Positions 33,926 through 45,914 are shown, numbered from the stretch's first letter. The stretch: DNA of 64,000 nt from Portulaca oleracea (GCA_029582165.1 CM055872.1:51355195-51419194); one strand, 5' to 3'. Numbers and translations: made by a program. Notes: a model not told the origin generated them from the sequence alone.

Positions 33926-34430
33926 CTTCCTCATATCTAGCCTTCACTAAATTTTTTGCCAAACTCTATTGCTTGTTCAATTAGACTTCTGCAGGTAGTT
34001 ACTCCCTGTTCAATTGCTAAGAATAAGGGGATTGCTTTTCCCCCGTTATATGCTTTAGAAAATTGGGGAATGGATGAATATAATGGATCGGAATGGGGAT
34101 GAAATAAGTTGTAGAATATGGGCGACAAGGGCTTTTACATTAACTAACAGAAAAAGTTGTAATATTCTATCATAGTCTAGGCTACTTTTGAAATTTAATA
34201 TATCAAACGCTAGTTTCCTTGATCTCAGTCGTTAACATATCTAACGTTTCAAATTTTTGGCCAAACGCTGCAACAAACTCTATGTGCTAATCTTAAATGT
34301 TATTTTACCGAACACTAAAGTTTTGGTAAAATAGCGTTTTGATATCGAAACGCTATAAGCTCTTCTAAACGTTGTTGTCATACAAGACCCTTATCTCATT
34401 GGTAACTGAATCAACTTTAGTGGTAACCAA
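33926..34430. other. Unassigned spacer
   Basis: No gene or repeat recognised. There are several AACGCT(A/G)-type motifs at 34200-34380. Confidence 0.4.
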
Positions 34431-35380
34431 ATTTTTTTTTGTTTTTTTAGATAATTAAGGCCAAAAGCCCAAAGTTTATTGAAGCAAAGGAAAGGCCGAA
34501 GCCCAAGAGTCCAACAGACAGATAAAAAGATGACAGCAAATGCAATTATAAAGGATGACAGCAAACCAAACAAACAAGTTACTGGGGATAACGAATGCAA
34601 AATCCCATCAAGACCAATCATCCCAACCATTCACAGAAGTTCCACCAGCAGCACCATCCATCAGCAGAAACATCCCACCTTCATCAGATCCTAGCTGAAA
34701 ATCGAAGGAATGGTGGCAAAATTCACAGCTATAATGTCAGGGGTATAAGGAATTGGATGCTTCCCAATGGTGCACCAATGAGCCACTCTTAGTTTGATTG
34801 CTTTAATCGCCTCAGACAAGTCAATTTGCTGGTTGTCATGAACTTTTCTATTTCTGCACAACCAAATTGTCTAGGCAATGGCAAAGAATGAAGTGATCCA
34901 TAACCTCGATCTTATTTTGTTTCTGAAAGAACAATTCGTCCAGCCTTCATACATTAGCCTCAAACTCTCAGCCTGTGGAAGCTCACAGCCAAGGCAACGC
35001 ATTATTTCCACCCAAATGGACCAGGAGAAATCACACTTGAGAAGCACATGACTGTCGGTTTCTTCATTCGCGCCACAAAACGGACATGAGTCATCCTCGC
35101 TGTTCAGCATGCCTTTTCTTTTCAGAAGGCTTCTCGTATTCAGTTTACCCAACAGAGCAGTCCATAGCATCATCTCCACTCGGGGAGGGGCCACGTTCTT
35201 CCAAACAGAGTCAGCTAGGGAATCAACCTTGACATTTGCTAGATTGGAATTCTCAGCCTTCCTGTATAAATCCTTCACTGTGAAGGTTCCTTCTTTATCC
35301 AACGCAATACGATCTATGGCATCCTTGGTGAGTTGGATCCTCTGCAGCAAGGAAGAGAGTTCTAGTTCCTTTGCAACCAA
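34431..35380 (-). pseudogene. 5'-truncated LINE insertion with zf-RVT domain
   Basis: Minus-strand codons 34871-35380 encode a LINE C-terminal zinc-binding domain: GTFTVKDLYRKAE, SVWKNVAPPRVEMMLWTALL, CPFCGANEETDSHVLLKC, then WSIWVEIMRCLG. The 3' UTR and an A-rich tail (T-rich on +, 34431-34447) follow. Flanks AACCAAATTTTTTT (34425) and AACCAATTTTTTT (35376) look like a target duplication, as expected for target-primed insertion. The reverse transcriptase and endonuclease are absent through 5' truncation. The frame is open but cannot be functional. Confidence 0.8.
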
Positions 35381-36084
35381 TTTTTTTTTTTTTTTTTGTT
35401 ATTTTTCATTTTTTCCATATCCATATTTTTCCCATTTTCGAACCCTTTCGATTTAACGCTTCAAGCACCGTCTTTTCTCTTTCTTCTCTCTCTATCTCTA
35501 ATCTCTACCTCCATTTTTGTTGGGGTTTCCGATCTAACTTTGCAGCCAACAACAATTGAGGCGAAACTTACAAATAGACAATGGCTGCGAAAGCCATAGT
35601 GCTTTGCTAGTGGCCGTCGAAGGCGGTACAAGAGCCAAAGATGGAGGCCCAGGTAGCGCTAGCTAGTTAGATTTAAGTGAAAAACAACAATTAATTTGAA
35701 AAGCTGGTCAAACCTGATACATTGAGTTGACCGATTTTTTTCTTTTCTTTTGGCGGTTGAACCTATCCAACGGCCTGAATTTAAAACTGAAATGGCTAGA
35801 CCACCGTTTCCTGGGTGAACCGGTTGAATCGGCACAGTCATTTCGATTTTCGCAATAGAGCCTGCATGTTGACTCTAATTCCTTGCTGATCACACTTATA
35901 GTAGTGCCAGAAACTTTAATCCACTATTTTCCTATACTTGAATTCATCAGGATCTATGCTATCACACCTCAACATGTTGTTACCTAAGTATGTAACTAAA
36001 TCGTCAAACTTCTCTCTGTGTGCATGATATCTACTAAAGTCCTTATCTATATATTATTTTGTCTTTCACACAAAAGGGGGAGAT
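35381..36084. other. Spacer and internal tail of a copia element
   Basis: A T-rich start (35382-35398) is followed by unassigned sequence. The last part, ending CACAAAAGGGGGAGAT at 36084, is a polypurine tract for the copia LTR that follows, so some of this stretch is the remnant 3' internal region of that element. Confidence 0.5.
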
Positions 36085-36252
36085 TGTAGAACCCCTCTCT
36101 GTGCAGGAACCAAGGATTTCATTCATCCATAAGTCAAGGACGTCATTCACAAATATACCAAGGCCCTTGGTCGGGGTTTTGTCATGAAAGATAAAATCGA
36201 CAAGGAAAAGGAAGTTATCCACGCTCACTGATATCAGTACATTATTGCTTTA

Positions 36253-36657
36253 GGCCATCTGCAACGGTGACTTTCAATCTGTCGCACTGCTGACGTGGCA
36301 TGAAATGAGAACGAAATGAAGTCATGCAGCACATTTCAGTGATGAGAATGAGACTCGTCTCGCGAGAATCTCGCCGTCAGTCTCGCGAGACGAGTTTGAA
36401 AGCGAGTTTAACATACTAATATTATAATCATATTTTTTTTTCTCTCTCCTCTTCCACCTCATTTTTTATCAATTTAAACGAATTAATTATATTATTAAGT
36501 AGGACCCATTTACTTTTTTTAATTAATACGAGTCAAACTCATGCTCACCATTGGAACGTTAGCTAAATAAAGTGTTAAATTTTGACTATCTTGTTAGGGG
36601 TCCATAGATTCCACGTCATCTAATTAGCCAAACTCAAACTCACTGTTGCGGGTGCTC
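36253..36657. mobile_element. MITE, 405 bp, TTA duplication, in copia LTR
   Basis: The ends GGCCATCTGCAACGGTGACT and CACTGTTGCGGGTGCTC are imperfect TIRs with TTA at 36250-36252 and 36658-36660. The inside has TCTCGCGAGA(C/A) palindromes near 36357-36392. Confidence 0.75.
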
Positions 36658-37129
36658 TTAACGTTCTGATCTCACAATCATCTGCAGGAAAATGATCAAT
36701 TACCGCGACGGAAAGAATGTCAAGAAAAAGAGAAGTTGAACTTGGAAAGAACACGAAAAGGAAAGGAAAGATGATACTGCCGACCACGTTTGGAAAGAAG
36801 ATAAGAGGAAGCTCTTAACGGTCCCTAAACACTCCTATAAATACATTGCCTCCTACACCGAGCAAATCATCGATTCCAATGAAGAAATCAAAGTGTAGGA
36901 AATCAGTGAGGATTTCTGAGTGTACTCTGTGAGAGACGAGGTTTTTGATTGTGTTGTAGGCAAAGGAATTCGGTGAGTTGTGAGAGAAGAACCTTAAGGG
37001 AATTCGGTTATGTGAGTTGTAAGCACTCTACTGAGTTGGTGTGTTGTTCATAATACCTTGAAGTACCCTTCCGTAAGGCACTCCCTGTTTGTAGCTGCAT
37101 CAAGGATTTCAGTTCCTTGTGCAACGAGT

Positions 37130-37302
37130 ATAGTTATTAAAACCAATCCTGATCTACGGTCCTACGATTTTGTGATCCAAAATCCTCAATACGATTGGAC
37201 TATCTATACACGATCCACGATCCTACATAGGTTAATTCTGATTGTAACTCATCCTAACTAGCCCATAGATTCGAGTTAGGATCCCAATTTTAACAACTTT
37301 GC
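37130..37302. mobile_element. 173-bp non-autonomous insertion, 8-bp duplication, in copia LTR
   Basis: CAACGAGT is duplicated exactly at 37122-37129 and 37303-37310. The ends carry AGTTATTAAAA and the inverse of TTTTAACAACT. An 8-bp duplication suggests a hAT-type origin. Confidence 0.7.
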
Positions 37303-37617
37303 CAACGAGTTGACTTCTTTGTCTGCTCTCATAAGTCTAATGTCATTAATGTCATTTCAAAAGAAAACTTTTGATTACACTGTGTTGTTTCACAACAATT
37401 AGTTGAGAGACCCTAACATCCTTGTTGAAAGTGTGCAGAAAAATTCAATAACCCTATTCACCCTCCTCTAGGGGTTCTTTCAATACGTTTTAGTTAAAGG
37501 TAAGGCTACGCCACTAATATTAACTCAAATGTTAAGGTATGTAAAAATTAATTATTCTTCTTTGTCTACCCCCAGTTCACGAGAAGCAAAAAAAATAAAG
37601 TCAACGCCGCTAAAATT

Positions 37618-39390
37618 TAGGATTATTGGATCCTAATATATTCACGTTTTGGCTATTGTATTGTAATTATTCATAACTATTGGATACTAATGTATATGAC
37701 ATCTATACTTAAGTGATGTATTTTGGCCCACGCCAAAGACATCAAAGGAGGCCCATGATGGAGAACTGCTTCACCTAGGTCTCACCTTTGGGGACCATAG
37801 GTTTATAGAAGGAGATGGAAGCTCGCATAGCCCTAGGCTCGCCTTTGGAGACTTAAGATTCATAGAGGATAATGGAAATCAATCCACGCCCCTCACGCCA
37901 AGTGCAACCCAGGAGGCCCAATTTGATCATATAGGAGTGGAGAAGGTATTAGAGGAAGGATGCAACATTCCAGGCCCAACAAAGGAGATCCAATTCAATC
38001 TTAAGGAGGTAGAAGAGGCCCGGAAGGAAAGGATGAGCATAGAGGCCCAAAGACCCATCCATAATATGTGCTCATTATGGCAAGAGGACGTCCAAACGTC
38101 CTAGGAAGATCAAGTCCACGTCAAAAGGGCCCAAGTGCAAATCCAAGAAGTACTTTCCATCTTTAGCAGCTTGTACTTTCCCTTTTAGAATTTCACAGTT
38201 TTGGTCTTTTGGATGTAAACTTCACATTTCTAGCTTTTAGTTGTTTTTAGTGTGTTTTATATTATCGTCATAGTTTTTTGGGTCATATAAGATGTCAAGT
38301 AAGATATATAAACTTGAGCATCAAGTCGTAGGAGTCTAGAATAATCTAGAATGCTCTAGAAAGCCTCTAGAGTCATGTGCTAGGCATACGATGTGAGTCT
38401 TGGCCGCCAAGTCAGAAACTCTAGGAGAGAAGGTCAGTTTTGGCGCCAACTTGGTGCCTTGGCTGTTACTCTAGGTGCTTTTGGCGCCAAAAGAACCCTA
38501 AGGAGGCTTAGGAGTAGTCACTATAAATAGCTAGGCTTGTAGCCTCTCAAAGGCATCCAACTTTGAATTATGAATACAATCAAGCTTTTAGCTTACCCCT
38601 TGAGTGTTTCGTGAGAACCTCATTGATCTCTTCTATTGTATCTTGGTAATGACAACCAAGTGGTGAGGAAGAGCTTGTTTCTGAAACCTAGAAGGTGTTT
38701 CTGTAACTAGGTGGAAGAACGAGTAGCCCTAGGGTTTCATCTCTTGGTGTTTCTGTATCAAGCTTGATCCCTAGATCTATCCCGGTTACTTTTATCTTTT
38801 ATCTCTCTATCTTTTAGTGAGATAAATCAAACCCTAAGGCTATTCAACCCTCTCTCTTACTCTCTCCCTCCTCACATAAACTCTCAAAGCAATCCTCTCT
38901 CTCAAATCCCTCTCTCAACGTCAACTCTCTCATCCATCTCTCTCAATCATCTCAACCATACTTTCTCATCCTCTCACAAAAAGACCTCACGTCACTCTCT
39001 CTAAACCTCCCTCATACATTCGTCCATCCCTCTCAAACTCCACAAAGATTTCATCTTTCCCAAAATCCTAATCCATACTCTCTCACAATTCATCCAAACT
39101 CCACAAAATTCCCTCCCAATTCACGTGAAGCATCCCCACCTTTGCCCTAGTTCACGTGAAGCCTCCCACATTCAGATTGGTTGCACGTCACCCCTATGAT
39201 ATGTAAATGATCAAACTATTCTTTGATCTCATTATACATCATTAAGTGATTTTAATGTAGGAGGTGGAGAAAACATTCATGAGACAGGTTCAATACCACT
39301 TAAGTCAAACCAGATAAATATAATAAAATCATTTAATTATAAAAGTCAGATACATTAGTAATTTAATGTCCAGTAATAAATACCGATACA
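37618..39390. mobile_element. Mutator-like MITE split by a solo LTR
   Basis: The left flank (TTATTGGATCCTAATATATT … TATTGGATACTAATGTAT) and the right flank (ATACATTAGTAATTTAATG … ATTATGATCCAATAACCAC) are inverse copies. They lie on either side of the LTR at 37714-39241. Without the LTR the MITE would be about 240 bp. The outer duplication was not resolved. Confidence 0.6.
37714..39241. repeat. Solo LTR, 1528 bp, TTAAG duplication
   Basis: It begins TGATGTATTTTGGCCC and ends CTCATTATACATCA, with TTAAG at 37709-37713 and 39242-39246. The terminal sequences resemble the LTR at 27834-28694 (TGATGTAT…CATTATACATCA) but the body differs, so it is a related family. A TATA-like CACTATAAATAGCTAGG lies near 38520. 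The second half is CTCTC/TCAAAC-rich. An intact duplication with a single LTR is the signature of LTR-LTR recombination. Confidence 0.85.
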
Positions 39391-39391
39391 T

Positions 39392-40150
39392 TATGATCCA
39401 ATAACCACAAAATGACTATATTAATATCTACAAATCCTACAATTTAAGCCAAAAATGTTAATGTTAGCTTGAAATATTTTATGGAGCAATACATGTAATT
39501 TGGTAAAAGTATTAGCAAAACAGTATGAATGTTTGGAGATCAAAAGCACGTCATGAAACAGGAAGAGCCACTCTTGCCAGACACATTCATTTGACAAAGA
39601 CTCCTAATATTTGCCGGATGATTCTGGTTGAACAAGAAATGAAATCCCCTTGGCCTTTTTTTCCCTTTAATTATAGGCTTATAGCTGTCACTTATGATAA
39701 ATTATACTTCCTCCGATTTTTTTTTATCTATCATTTACGGTTTTACAATATCAATTTTTAATCAATTATTTCTAATATAAAATTTTTATAAAAAGTTATA
39801 ATATTATACTTTTTTAATAATATTTTTTTATTATAAATCTATTGACATAAATTTTGTATGATGAATTATTATACAAATTAAAATATTAACAATCAAAGTT
39901 TTTAACATAATTTTTTAGGCGACAAATAAAAAAGAACGGATACAATATATGCATACTTGATTACTTGTGGCACTAAATTACAGTGGAGTCTCTTTAATGA
40001 TTGGTACACTAAAATTGACATCACATCATATCATCCATATTCATAATTGCGTTTGACAGGGCGTAGCTTTGACTGGAATTAAAGTGGCCATCAGGCCATG
40101 GCTTCCCTGACTTTTTGCACCCAAGTTGTTCTTGGGTGAAATAGTATCTC
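39392..40150. other. AT-rich intergenic stretch with a probable Stowaway remnant
   Basis: 39708-39955 carries a degenerate CTTCCTCCGATTTTTTTTTA … GACAAATAAAAAAGAACGGA pair, the usual look of an aged Tc1/mariner MITE. The rest shows nothing. Confidence 0.4.
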
Positions 40151-40152
40151 CA

Positions 40153-40402
40153 AGTCTATGTTCTTTTATACGGTATTTTGTGGAATGGTGTGGTGAGGTA
40201 TGGTAGAATTGTGGTGGGATATGGTGGAATTGTGATAGGTTATTGGTATATGAGGTAGGTGAGGAGAGAAAATGTAAAAAGTGGAGGAGAAAAGTGAGGA
40301 GAGAGAAAAGTAATGATTTGCAATAAAATGTAGTGGGTTGTGGCAAATTGCGGTAGACTGTGGCACCGCAGTTTGCCAACCGCAGAAAAGAACAGGGCCT
40401 AA
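40153..40402. mobile_element. MITE remnant with TGTTCTTTT(C/A)T(G/A)CGG termini
   Basis: The left end TATGTTCTTTTATACGG is the inverse of the right end CCGCAGAAAAGAACAGGG. The interior has degenerate ATGGTGGAATTGTGGTG-like repeats and mirrored TTGCGGTAGACTGTGGCACCG. No duplication was identified. Confidence 0.5.
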
Positions 40403-40437
40403 ATTGGGTAAATTCAACTAATTGGAGAGAGAAAAGG

Positions 40438-40786
40438 ACGTTGGCGAGTTATTGGTAGCAGAACCTTAAAGGAATTAGGTTATGTGAGTGAAGGCACCTT
40501 GCTGTGCTGGTGCGTTGTTTTATTCAATAATCTTTGAAAGTGCTCTTCAGTAAGGCACTCCCCGAGCAGTTGCTACCAGGTCCTTTATCCTTGAGCAACC
40601 AAGTTTATTTACTCTGTATTCTGCTTATAATTAAATGAAGGAAGTTTATCATTCATATTTGTACTGTTCTTTATATTGTGAAAAGTTATCTCTTAATATA
40701 TACAAGATTAAGAGACCTAACGTGCTTTACTTAAGTGTTTGCAGAATTTTTATAAACCCTATTAATCCCCCCCTACGGTTCCTTCA
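40438..40786 (+). repeat. Copia 5' LTR, truncated at its 5' side
   Basis: From GTTGGCGAGTTATTGGTA to CGGTTCCTTCA it matches the end of the LTR at 52858-53667 (same markers GTAAGGCACTCCCCGAGCAG, GATTAAGAGACCTAACGT). The first ~450 bp are missing. Confidence 0.85.
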
Positions 40787-40800
40787 ATTGGTATCAGAGA
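40787..40800 (+). promoter_or_regulatory. Primer-binding site, initiator tRNA-Met
   Basis: ATTGGTATCAGAGA follows the LTR; TGGTATCAGAG matches the 3' end of plant initiator tRNA-Met. Confidence 0.85.
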
Positions 40801-41622
40801 AGGTCCACTCAAGAAGAGACTAACCGCTCTGTGGAAAAGATCATGGATGGGATCGAAGATGGTAATATAGGGAAAGAACGTTGCTTGAACAGTCCCCCAT
40901 TATTCAGAGGATCAAACTTTTTCCAATGGAAGAAACGTATGAAAGGATTCATCATGGATCAAGACTATGACGTTTGGGACACAATTCAGAATGGAGACTT
41001 TGTCCCCATGATCACAGAGAGAGAAATCATGAAACCCAAAATTAGATCCAAATATACTGCAAAAGAAGCAGAAAAGGCAAATAAAAATGTTAAAGCCTTA
41101 CATACTCTCTATTGTGGCCTTGATTTTAATTATTTTGAATATGTCTCTGGTTATGATACAGCTAAGTAGGTGTGGGATACTTTAGTGACCACGTATGAAG
41201 GAACGAGCCAAGCTCAAGAAAGAAAGCTTGACAATTATATCAAGCATTATGAATCCTTCAAAATGAAGAATGGAGAATCCGTTAAGGACATGTACAAACG
41301 ATTCGTTATCCTAGTAAATAATCTCAAGTCCTTGGGGAACATCTACCCCAATGAGGAAAAGGTTCGCAAGGTCCTCAGATGTTTTCCAAGAAAGAAATGG
41401 GAACCAAAAGTTACCGTAATCAAGGAAGTTCATGATCTGGAAACTCTCCAATTAGATGACCTCATTGGAAAGCTCCCTGGTCATGAAATGCGTCTTCAAG
41501 AAGAGCAAAATGAAAAGGAAGAGCAAAATGAAAAGGAAGAAGCAGCTCGTAAGGACATCTATGATCCTAATGACAAGGCAAATGAGAATGATAAGGATCG
41601 GATATTGGCTTTGATGGCCAAG

Positions 41623-42745
41623 TGATGTATGCAAGGTCACGATGACCAGAGTAGTGACCTCACAGTACACCACATTAACACACAAACACACAATTATGGC
41701 CTCACAATAGAGATTCAAGCATAAACACACCAAAACAGAACCTCACGACAAGAAATCAATTATAACCTCCTCAAAACAGAGCACAAGCTCCAATGAACGA
41801 TTGGATGAAATGGATGATGATAATATGATGATCGGATGGACAAACTTACAATCAAACAGTAACCGAATATAGTCTTGAGGCTCGAGCTGATACAGGCCCA
41901 CCACAGTTAGAACTTACATGGCAATGAACTAGATGACCTCAATGGATACAGGCACACCACCATCGAGATTATCAAGCTCTACACCCACCACAAGGATTGC
42001 CAAATCCTTGCTACTGTAGTAGAATTAACCAGAGATGAGAGTTTAACGTCACTCACAAACAAGAGGCTCAATTAAGGCACTCAAAATGCTATTGATTTCA
42101 CTGATATATGACCCCCTCAAGCTGCCGATTACAAGCTATATAAACCTAGGTTTGAGCTAGATGATTAAGGGTTTCCCCTTGCTCAAGAAACTCCCTAATT
42201 ACGCATTTAGCTACTTAACTAACTTAGTAAGCTAATTAAGCCTCATTATAAACTGGATAACATCAAAATAAAATGAAATAAAACCTAACAAACGCGTTGT
42301 CTTTATTACAAATGGTTAAATCACCTCACAAACTGGAAATGACCTCAACAACTTGGAAATGAAGTGTTCATGGAGGACCTCAATGCAGGATCACCTCACA
42401 GAACTGGAATATCCTCAACAGTTCCAGAAGTGATGTCTTCATAGAGAACCTTAGAACTGGAAAACATCTTCATTGAGCTGGAAAGTCCTCAACAGCTCTA
42501 GAGTGCAGTCTTCAAAGCATTGGTGAGGACCTCAATCCAAAGATATGGAATTGAGAAATAGCCTCACTGGTTTGCTGCTGCTGTTGGTGATGATGATGCT
42601 GTTGTTGGACGACCTCATGACTTGTTGGACCATCATAAAGCACTCTTGGATGTCAATGTTTGATGTGGTTGATGATGGCCTCAATGCTGATGTTGGTGAG
42701 GTCGTTGCTGCTCCTGATGTTGGTTCTGATGGAGGACCTCCATCA
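41623..42745 (-). repeat. Gypsy 3' LTR (1123 bp)
   Basis: On the minus strand it starts TGATGGAGGTCC and ends GCATACATCA. Its first 847 bp (41899-42745 on +) match 45068-45914 without net length change. The adjacent CAACCTGGGGAGGA (minus strand) is the polypurine tract. Confidence 0.9.
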
Positions 42746-42756
42746 TCCTCCCCAGG

Positions 42757-45060
42757 TTGAGGAAAGTTTGTCCTCAAACTTGGAAGGTCTTCATGCTCTG
42801 GAAAGTAAGGCCTCAAATCTGCAACGTTGAATGTAGCACTGCCTCCTTAGTCTTCAGAAAGGTCTAACTTGTATGCATTATGTCCAATCCTCTCAAGCAC
42901 TTCAAAAGGACCATCTGCTCTTGGTGTCAACTTTCCCTTCCTCTTGCTTGGAAATCTGTCCTTCCTTAGATGAATCCACACTAGATCTCCTTGATTGAAA
43001 ACCATCTTCCTCCTATGCTTGTTTGCTGATGTAGAAACTTGCTTGAAATGCTTGATGATCTTCTCCCTGACTTGTTGATGAAGCTTCTTGATCTCCTCTG
43101 CATGTTTACCTGCTTCATAACTAAACCTCACAGAATTTGTTAGTGGGGATAAATCTAATGCAGTTATAGGATTTCTACCATAGACAACCTGGAATGGTGA
43201 AAGGCCAGTTGCCTTGGATGGTGCTCTATTGAAAGCAAATTCAGCATGAGACAAGAGGGTGTCCCATCCTGTTTTGTTTGTGGATATCAATGACCTCAAT
43301 AGTGTTCCAAGTGTCCTATTTGTGACCTCATTTTACCCATCAATTTGGGGGTGACAAGTTGTTCTATACTTTAATTGGGTGCCCAACTTCTTCCAAAGAG
43401 TAACCCAAAAATGACTTAGGAACTTGACATCCCTATCTGATACCATACTCCTGAGAACACCATGGAGTCTCACAACCTCCTAGAAATACAATTCAACCAC
43501 CCTCACAGCATCATAGATGGTATGATAAGCAATGAAGTGAGCCATTTTACTGAATCTGTCCACAACTACCATGATTGAATCTTTTCCTCTTTGAGTTCTA
43601 GGTAGACCAACAATGAAGTCTAGGCTGATGTCCTCCCAAGGACTGTTTGGAACTGGCAAAGGTGTGTATAGCCCTTGAGGTAAGCTATGACTCTTTACAA
43701 TCTGACATGTAGCACACCTCCTAACCCAATGCTCAACATCCTTCCTCATTTTAGGCCAACAATAATGTTCCTTCAACATAAGAAGGGTCTTCTCAATGCC
43801 AAAATGACCTGCCAAGCAACCTCCATGAACTTCAGAGATCAACAACTCTCTAAAAATGCTCCTTGGAATACATAACCTTTCTCCTTTGAAGAGAAATCCC
43901 TGGTCTATGTGGTATAGACTTTGAGGATGTCCCTTGCATTTCTGGTACAACTCTCCAAAATCTTCATCATTCTCATATAAAGCTTTCAATTATTCAAAAC
44001 CAAGCACTCTTGCATCCAAAACTTGCAACAACAAATACCTCCTGGACAATGCATCAGCTCCTTTGTTAAGCTTCCCAAATTTATGATGGATCACAAAATG
44101 GAATTGCTGCATGAACTCCACCCAAGTAGCATGCCTAGTGTTGAGTTTATGCTGCCCCTGAATAAATTTGAGGGCCTCGTGATCACTGTGCAGAATAAAT
44201 TCAGCTCCAATAAGATAATGCCTCCAATGTTGCAAAGCTCTGATGATAGCATAAAACTCCTTATCATATGTATTGTATTTCCTCTTGGCCTCATTGAGTT
44301 TCTCACTGAAATAAGTTACTGGTTTTTCTTCTTGAGTTAACACTGCTCCAATGCCCACTCCTGAGGCATCACACTCTATTTCAAAGACTATGGCAAAACA
44401 AGGTAATGCCAACGCTGGTGCTGAGGTTAGCTGTCTTTTGATCTCCTCAAAAGCTTTCTGTGCTGCTGATGTCCAAGTAAAACTCTTCCCCTTCACTAAC
44501 TCAGTCATTGGAGCTAAAATAGTGCTGAAGTTCCTCACAAATCTCCTGTAGAAAGATGCCAATCTATGAAAACTCCTTATCTGCTGGATTGATGTAGGAA
44601 CTGGCCACTCTCTGATGGCTTTGATCTTATCCTCATCTACTTGAATTCCTTCTGATGTCACAATATAACCAAGGAATATAACATGGCTGGTGAAGAATTG
44701 ACACTTCTTGAGGTTCCCATACAACTGCTCTCTACTCAGAATCTCCATAACACTCCTCAAGTGGTTCACATGATCCTCCTCAGACTGGCTATAAATGAGT
44801 ATATCATCAAAATACACAACAACACATTTCCCAATCAAAGGCTTTAGAACTTGATTCATGAGTCTCATAAATGTTGAAGGTGCATTTGTCAAACCAAAAG
44901 GCGTGACCAACCACTCATACAGACCTCCCTTAGTCTTAAAGGCTGTCTTCCACTCATCTCCCTCATAAATTCTGATATGATAATATCCACTCCTCAAATC
45001 AATCTTTGAAAACACAGTTGAGCCATGGAGCTCATCAAGCATATCCTCAAGTTTTGGAAT
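42757..45060 (-). pseudogene. Ty3/gypsy pol: reverse transcriptase, RNase H, integrase, four nonsense codons
   Basis: A single minus-strand frame spans about 2.2 kb without frameshift. RT starts part-way ([20 protein letters not shown]) and has the YFDD box ([11 protein letters not shown]) and [14 protein letters not shown]. RNase H has its first Asp in [19 protein letters not shown], then [20 protein letters not shown] and [10 protein letters not shown]. Integrase shows the HHCC zinc site (HGGCLAGHFGIEKT … CATCQIVKS). Its core Asp is in LDFIVGLPRT, its second Asp in [12 protein letters not shown], and its Glu follows the stop in IDG-stop-NEVTNRT. It ends with a GDLVWIHLRKDRFP…LTPRADGPFEVLERIG domain. 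Stops lie at 43990, 43480, 43333 and 42847. Catalytic residues remain; only nonsense mutations and the N-terminal deletion disable it. Confidence 0.93.
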
Positions 45061-45067
45061 AGGAGCT

Positions 45068-45914
45068 CACCACAGCTAGAACTTCAAGGGCAATGGACTG
45101 AATGACCTCAATGGATACAGGCACACCACCATCAAGATTATCAAGCTCTACACCCACCACAAGGATTGCCAAATCCTTGCTACTATAGTAGAATTAACCA
45201 GACATGAGAGTTTAATGTCACTCACAAACAAGAGGCTCAATTAAGGTACTCAAAATGCTATTGATTTCACTAATAGATGATCCCCTCAAGCTGCCGATTA
45301 CAAGCTATATAAACCTAGGTTTGAGCTAGATGATTAAGGGTTTCTCCTTGCTCAAGAAACTCCCTAATTACGTATTAAGCTACTTAACTAACTTAGTAAG
45401 CTAATTAAGCCTCTTTACAAACTGGATAACATCAAAATAAAATGAAATAAAACCTAACAAACGCGTTGTCTTTATTACAAACGGTTAAATCACCTCACAA
45501 GCTGGAAATGACCTTAACATCTTGGAAATGAAGTCTTCATGAAGGACTTCAATACAGGATCACCTCATAGAACTGGAATATCCTCAACAGTTCCAGAAGT
45601 GATGTCTTCATATAGGACCTTAGAACTTGCAAACATCTTCACTGAGCTGGAAAGTCCTCAACAACTCTAGAGAGAAGTCTTCAAAGCACTGGTGAGGACC
45701 TCAATCCAAAGATATGGATTTGAGAAATAGCCTCACTGGTTGGCTGCTACTATTGGTGATGATGCTGCGGTTGTTGGACGACCTCATGACTTGTTGGACC
45801 ATCGTAAAGCACTCTTGAATGTCAGTGTTTGATGTTGCTGATGATGGACTCAATGTTGATGTTGGTGAGGTCATTGCTGCTCCTGATGTTGGTTCTGATG
45901 GAGGACCTCCATCA
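45068..45914 (-). repeat. Gypsy 5' LTR, truncated (847 of 1123 bp)
   Basis: It is the same length as the matching part of the 3' LTR and nearly identical. It lacks the last 276 bp because the internal deletion begins at CACCACAG. Confidence 0.9.

Larger units (their letters stand above)
36085..37482 (+). repeat. Copia 3' LTR, interrupted by two small transposons
   Basis: It starts TGTAGAACCCCTCTCTG after a polypurine tract and ends CTAGGGGTTCTTTCA. These ends and internal stretches (CTTAAGGGAATTCGG, GTAAGGCACTCCCTG, CTAACATCC, ACCCTATTCACCC) match the LTRs at 40438-40786, 52858-53667 and 56441-57459. Two DNA elements (36253-36657 and 37130-37302) are inserted in it, and removing them leaves a length near that of its relatives. 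The 5' part of the element is gone. Confidence 0.75.
41623..45914 (-). mobile_element. Ty3/gypsy element (minus), internally deleted, CCAAG duplication
   Basis: The termini are TGATGTATGC on the left and GACCTCCATCA on the right, with CCAAG at 41618-41622 and 45915-45919. Its order on the minus strand is truncated 5' LTR (45068-45914), RT-RNase H-integrase (45060 to about 42757), polypurine tract and 3' LTR (41623-42745). One deletion joins mid-LTR to the middle of RT. It removed the rest of the 5' LTR, the primer site, gag, protease and the RT N-terminus. Confidence 0.92.

Noticed and set aside
40166..40417. His/Ser/Thr-rich minus-strand ORFs (40041-40417)
   Set aside because: They are encoded by the degenerate ATGGTGGAATTG repeats of a MITE.
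43687..44551. Plus-strand ORFs opposite the gypsy pol
   Set aside because: Shadows of the minus-strand RT and integrase frame.
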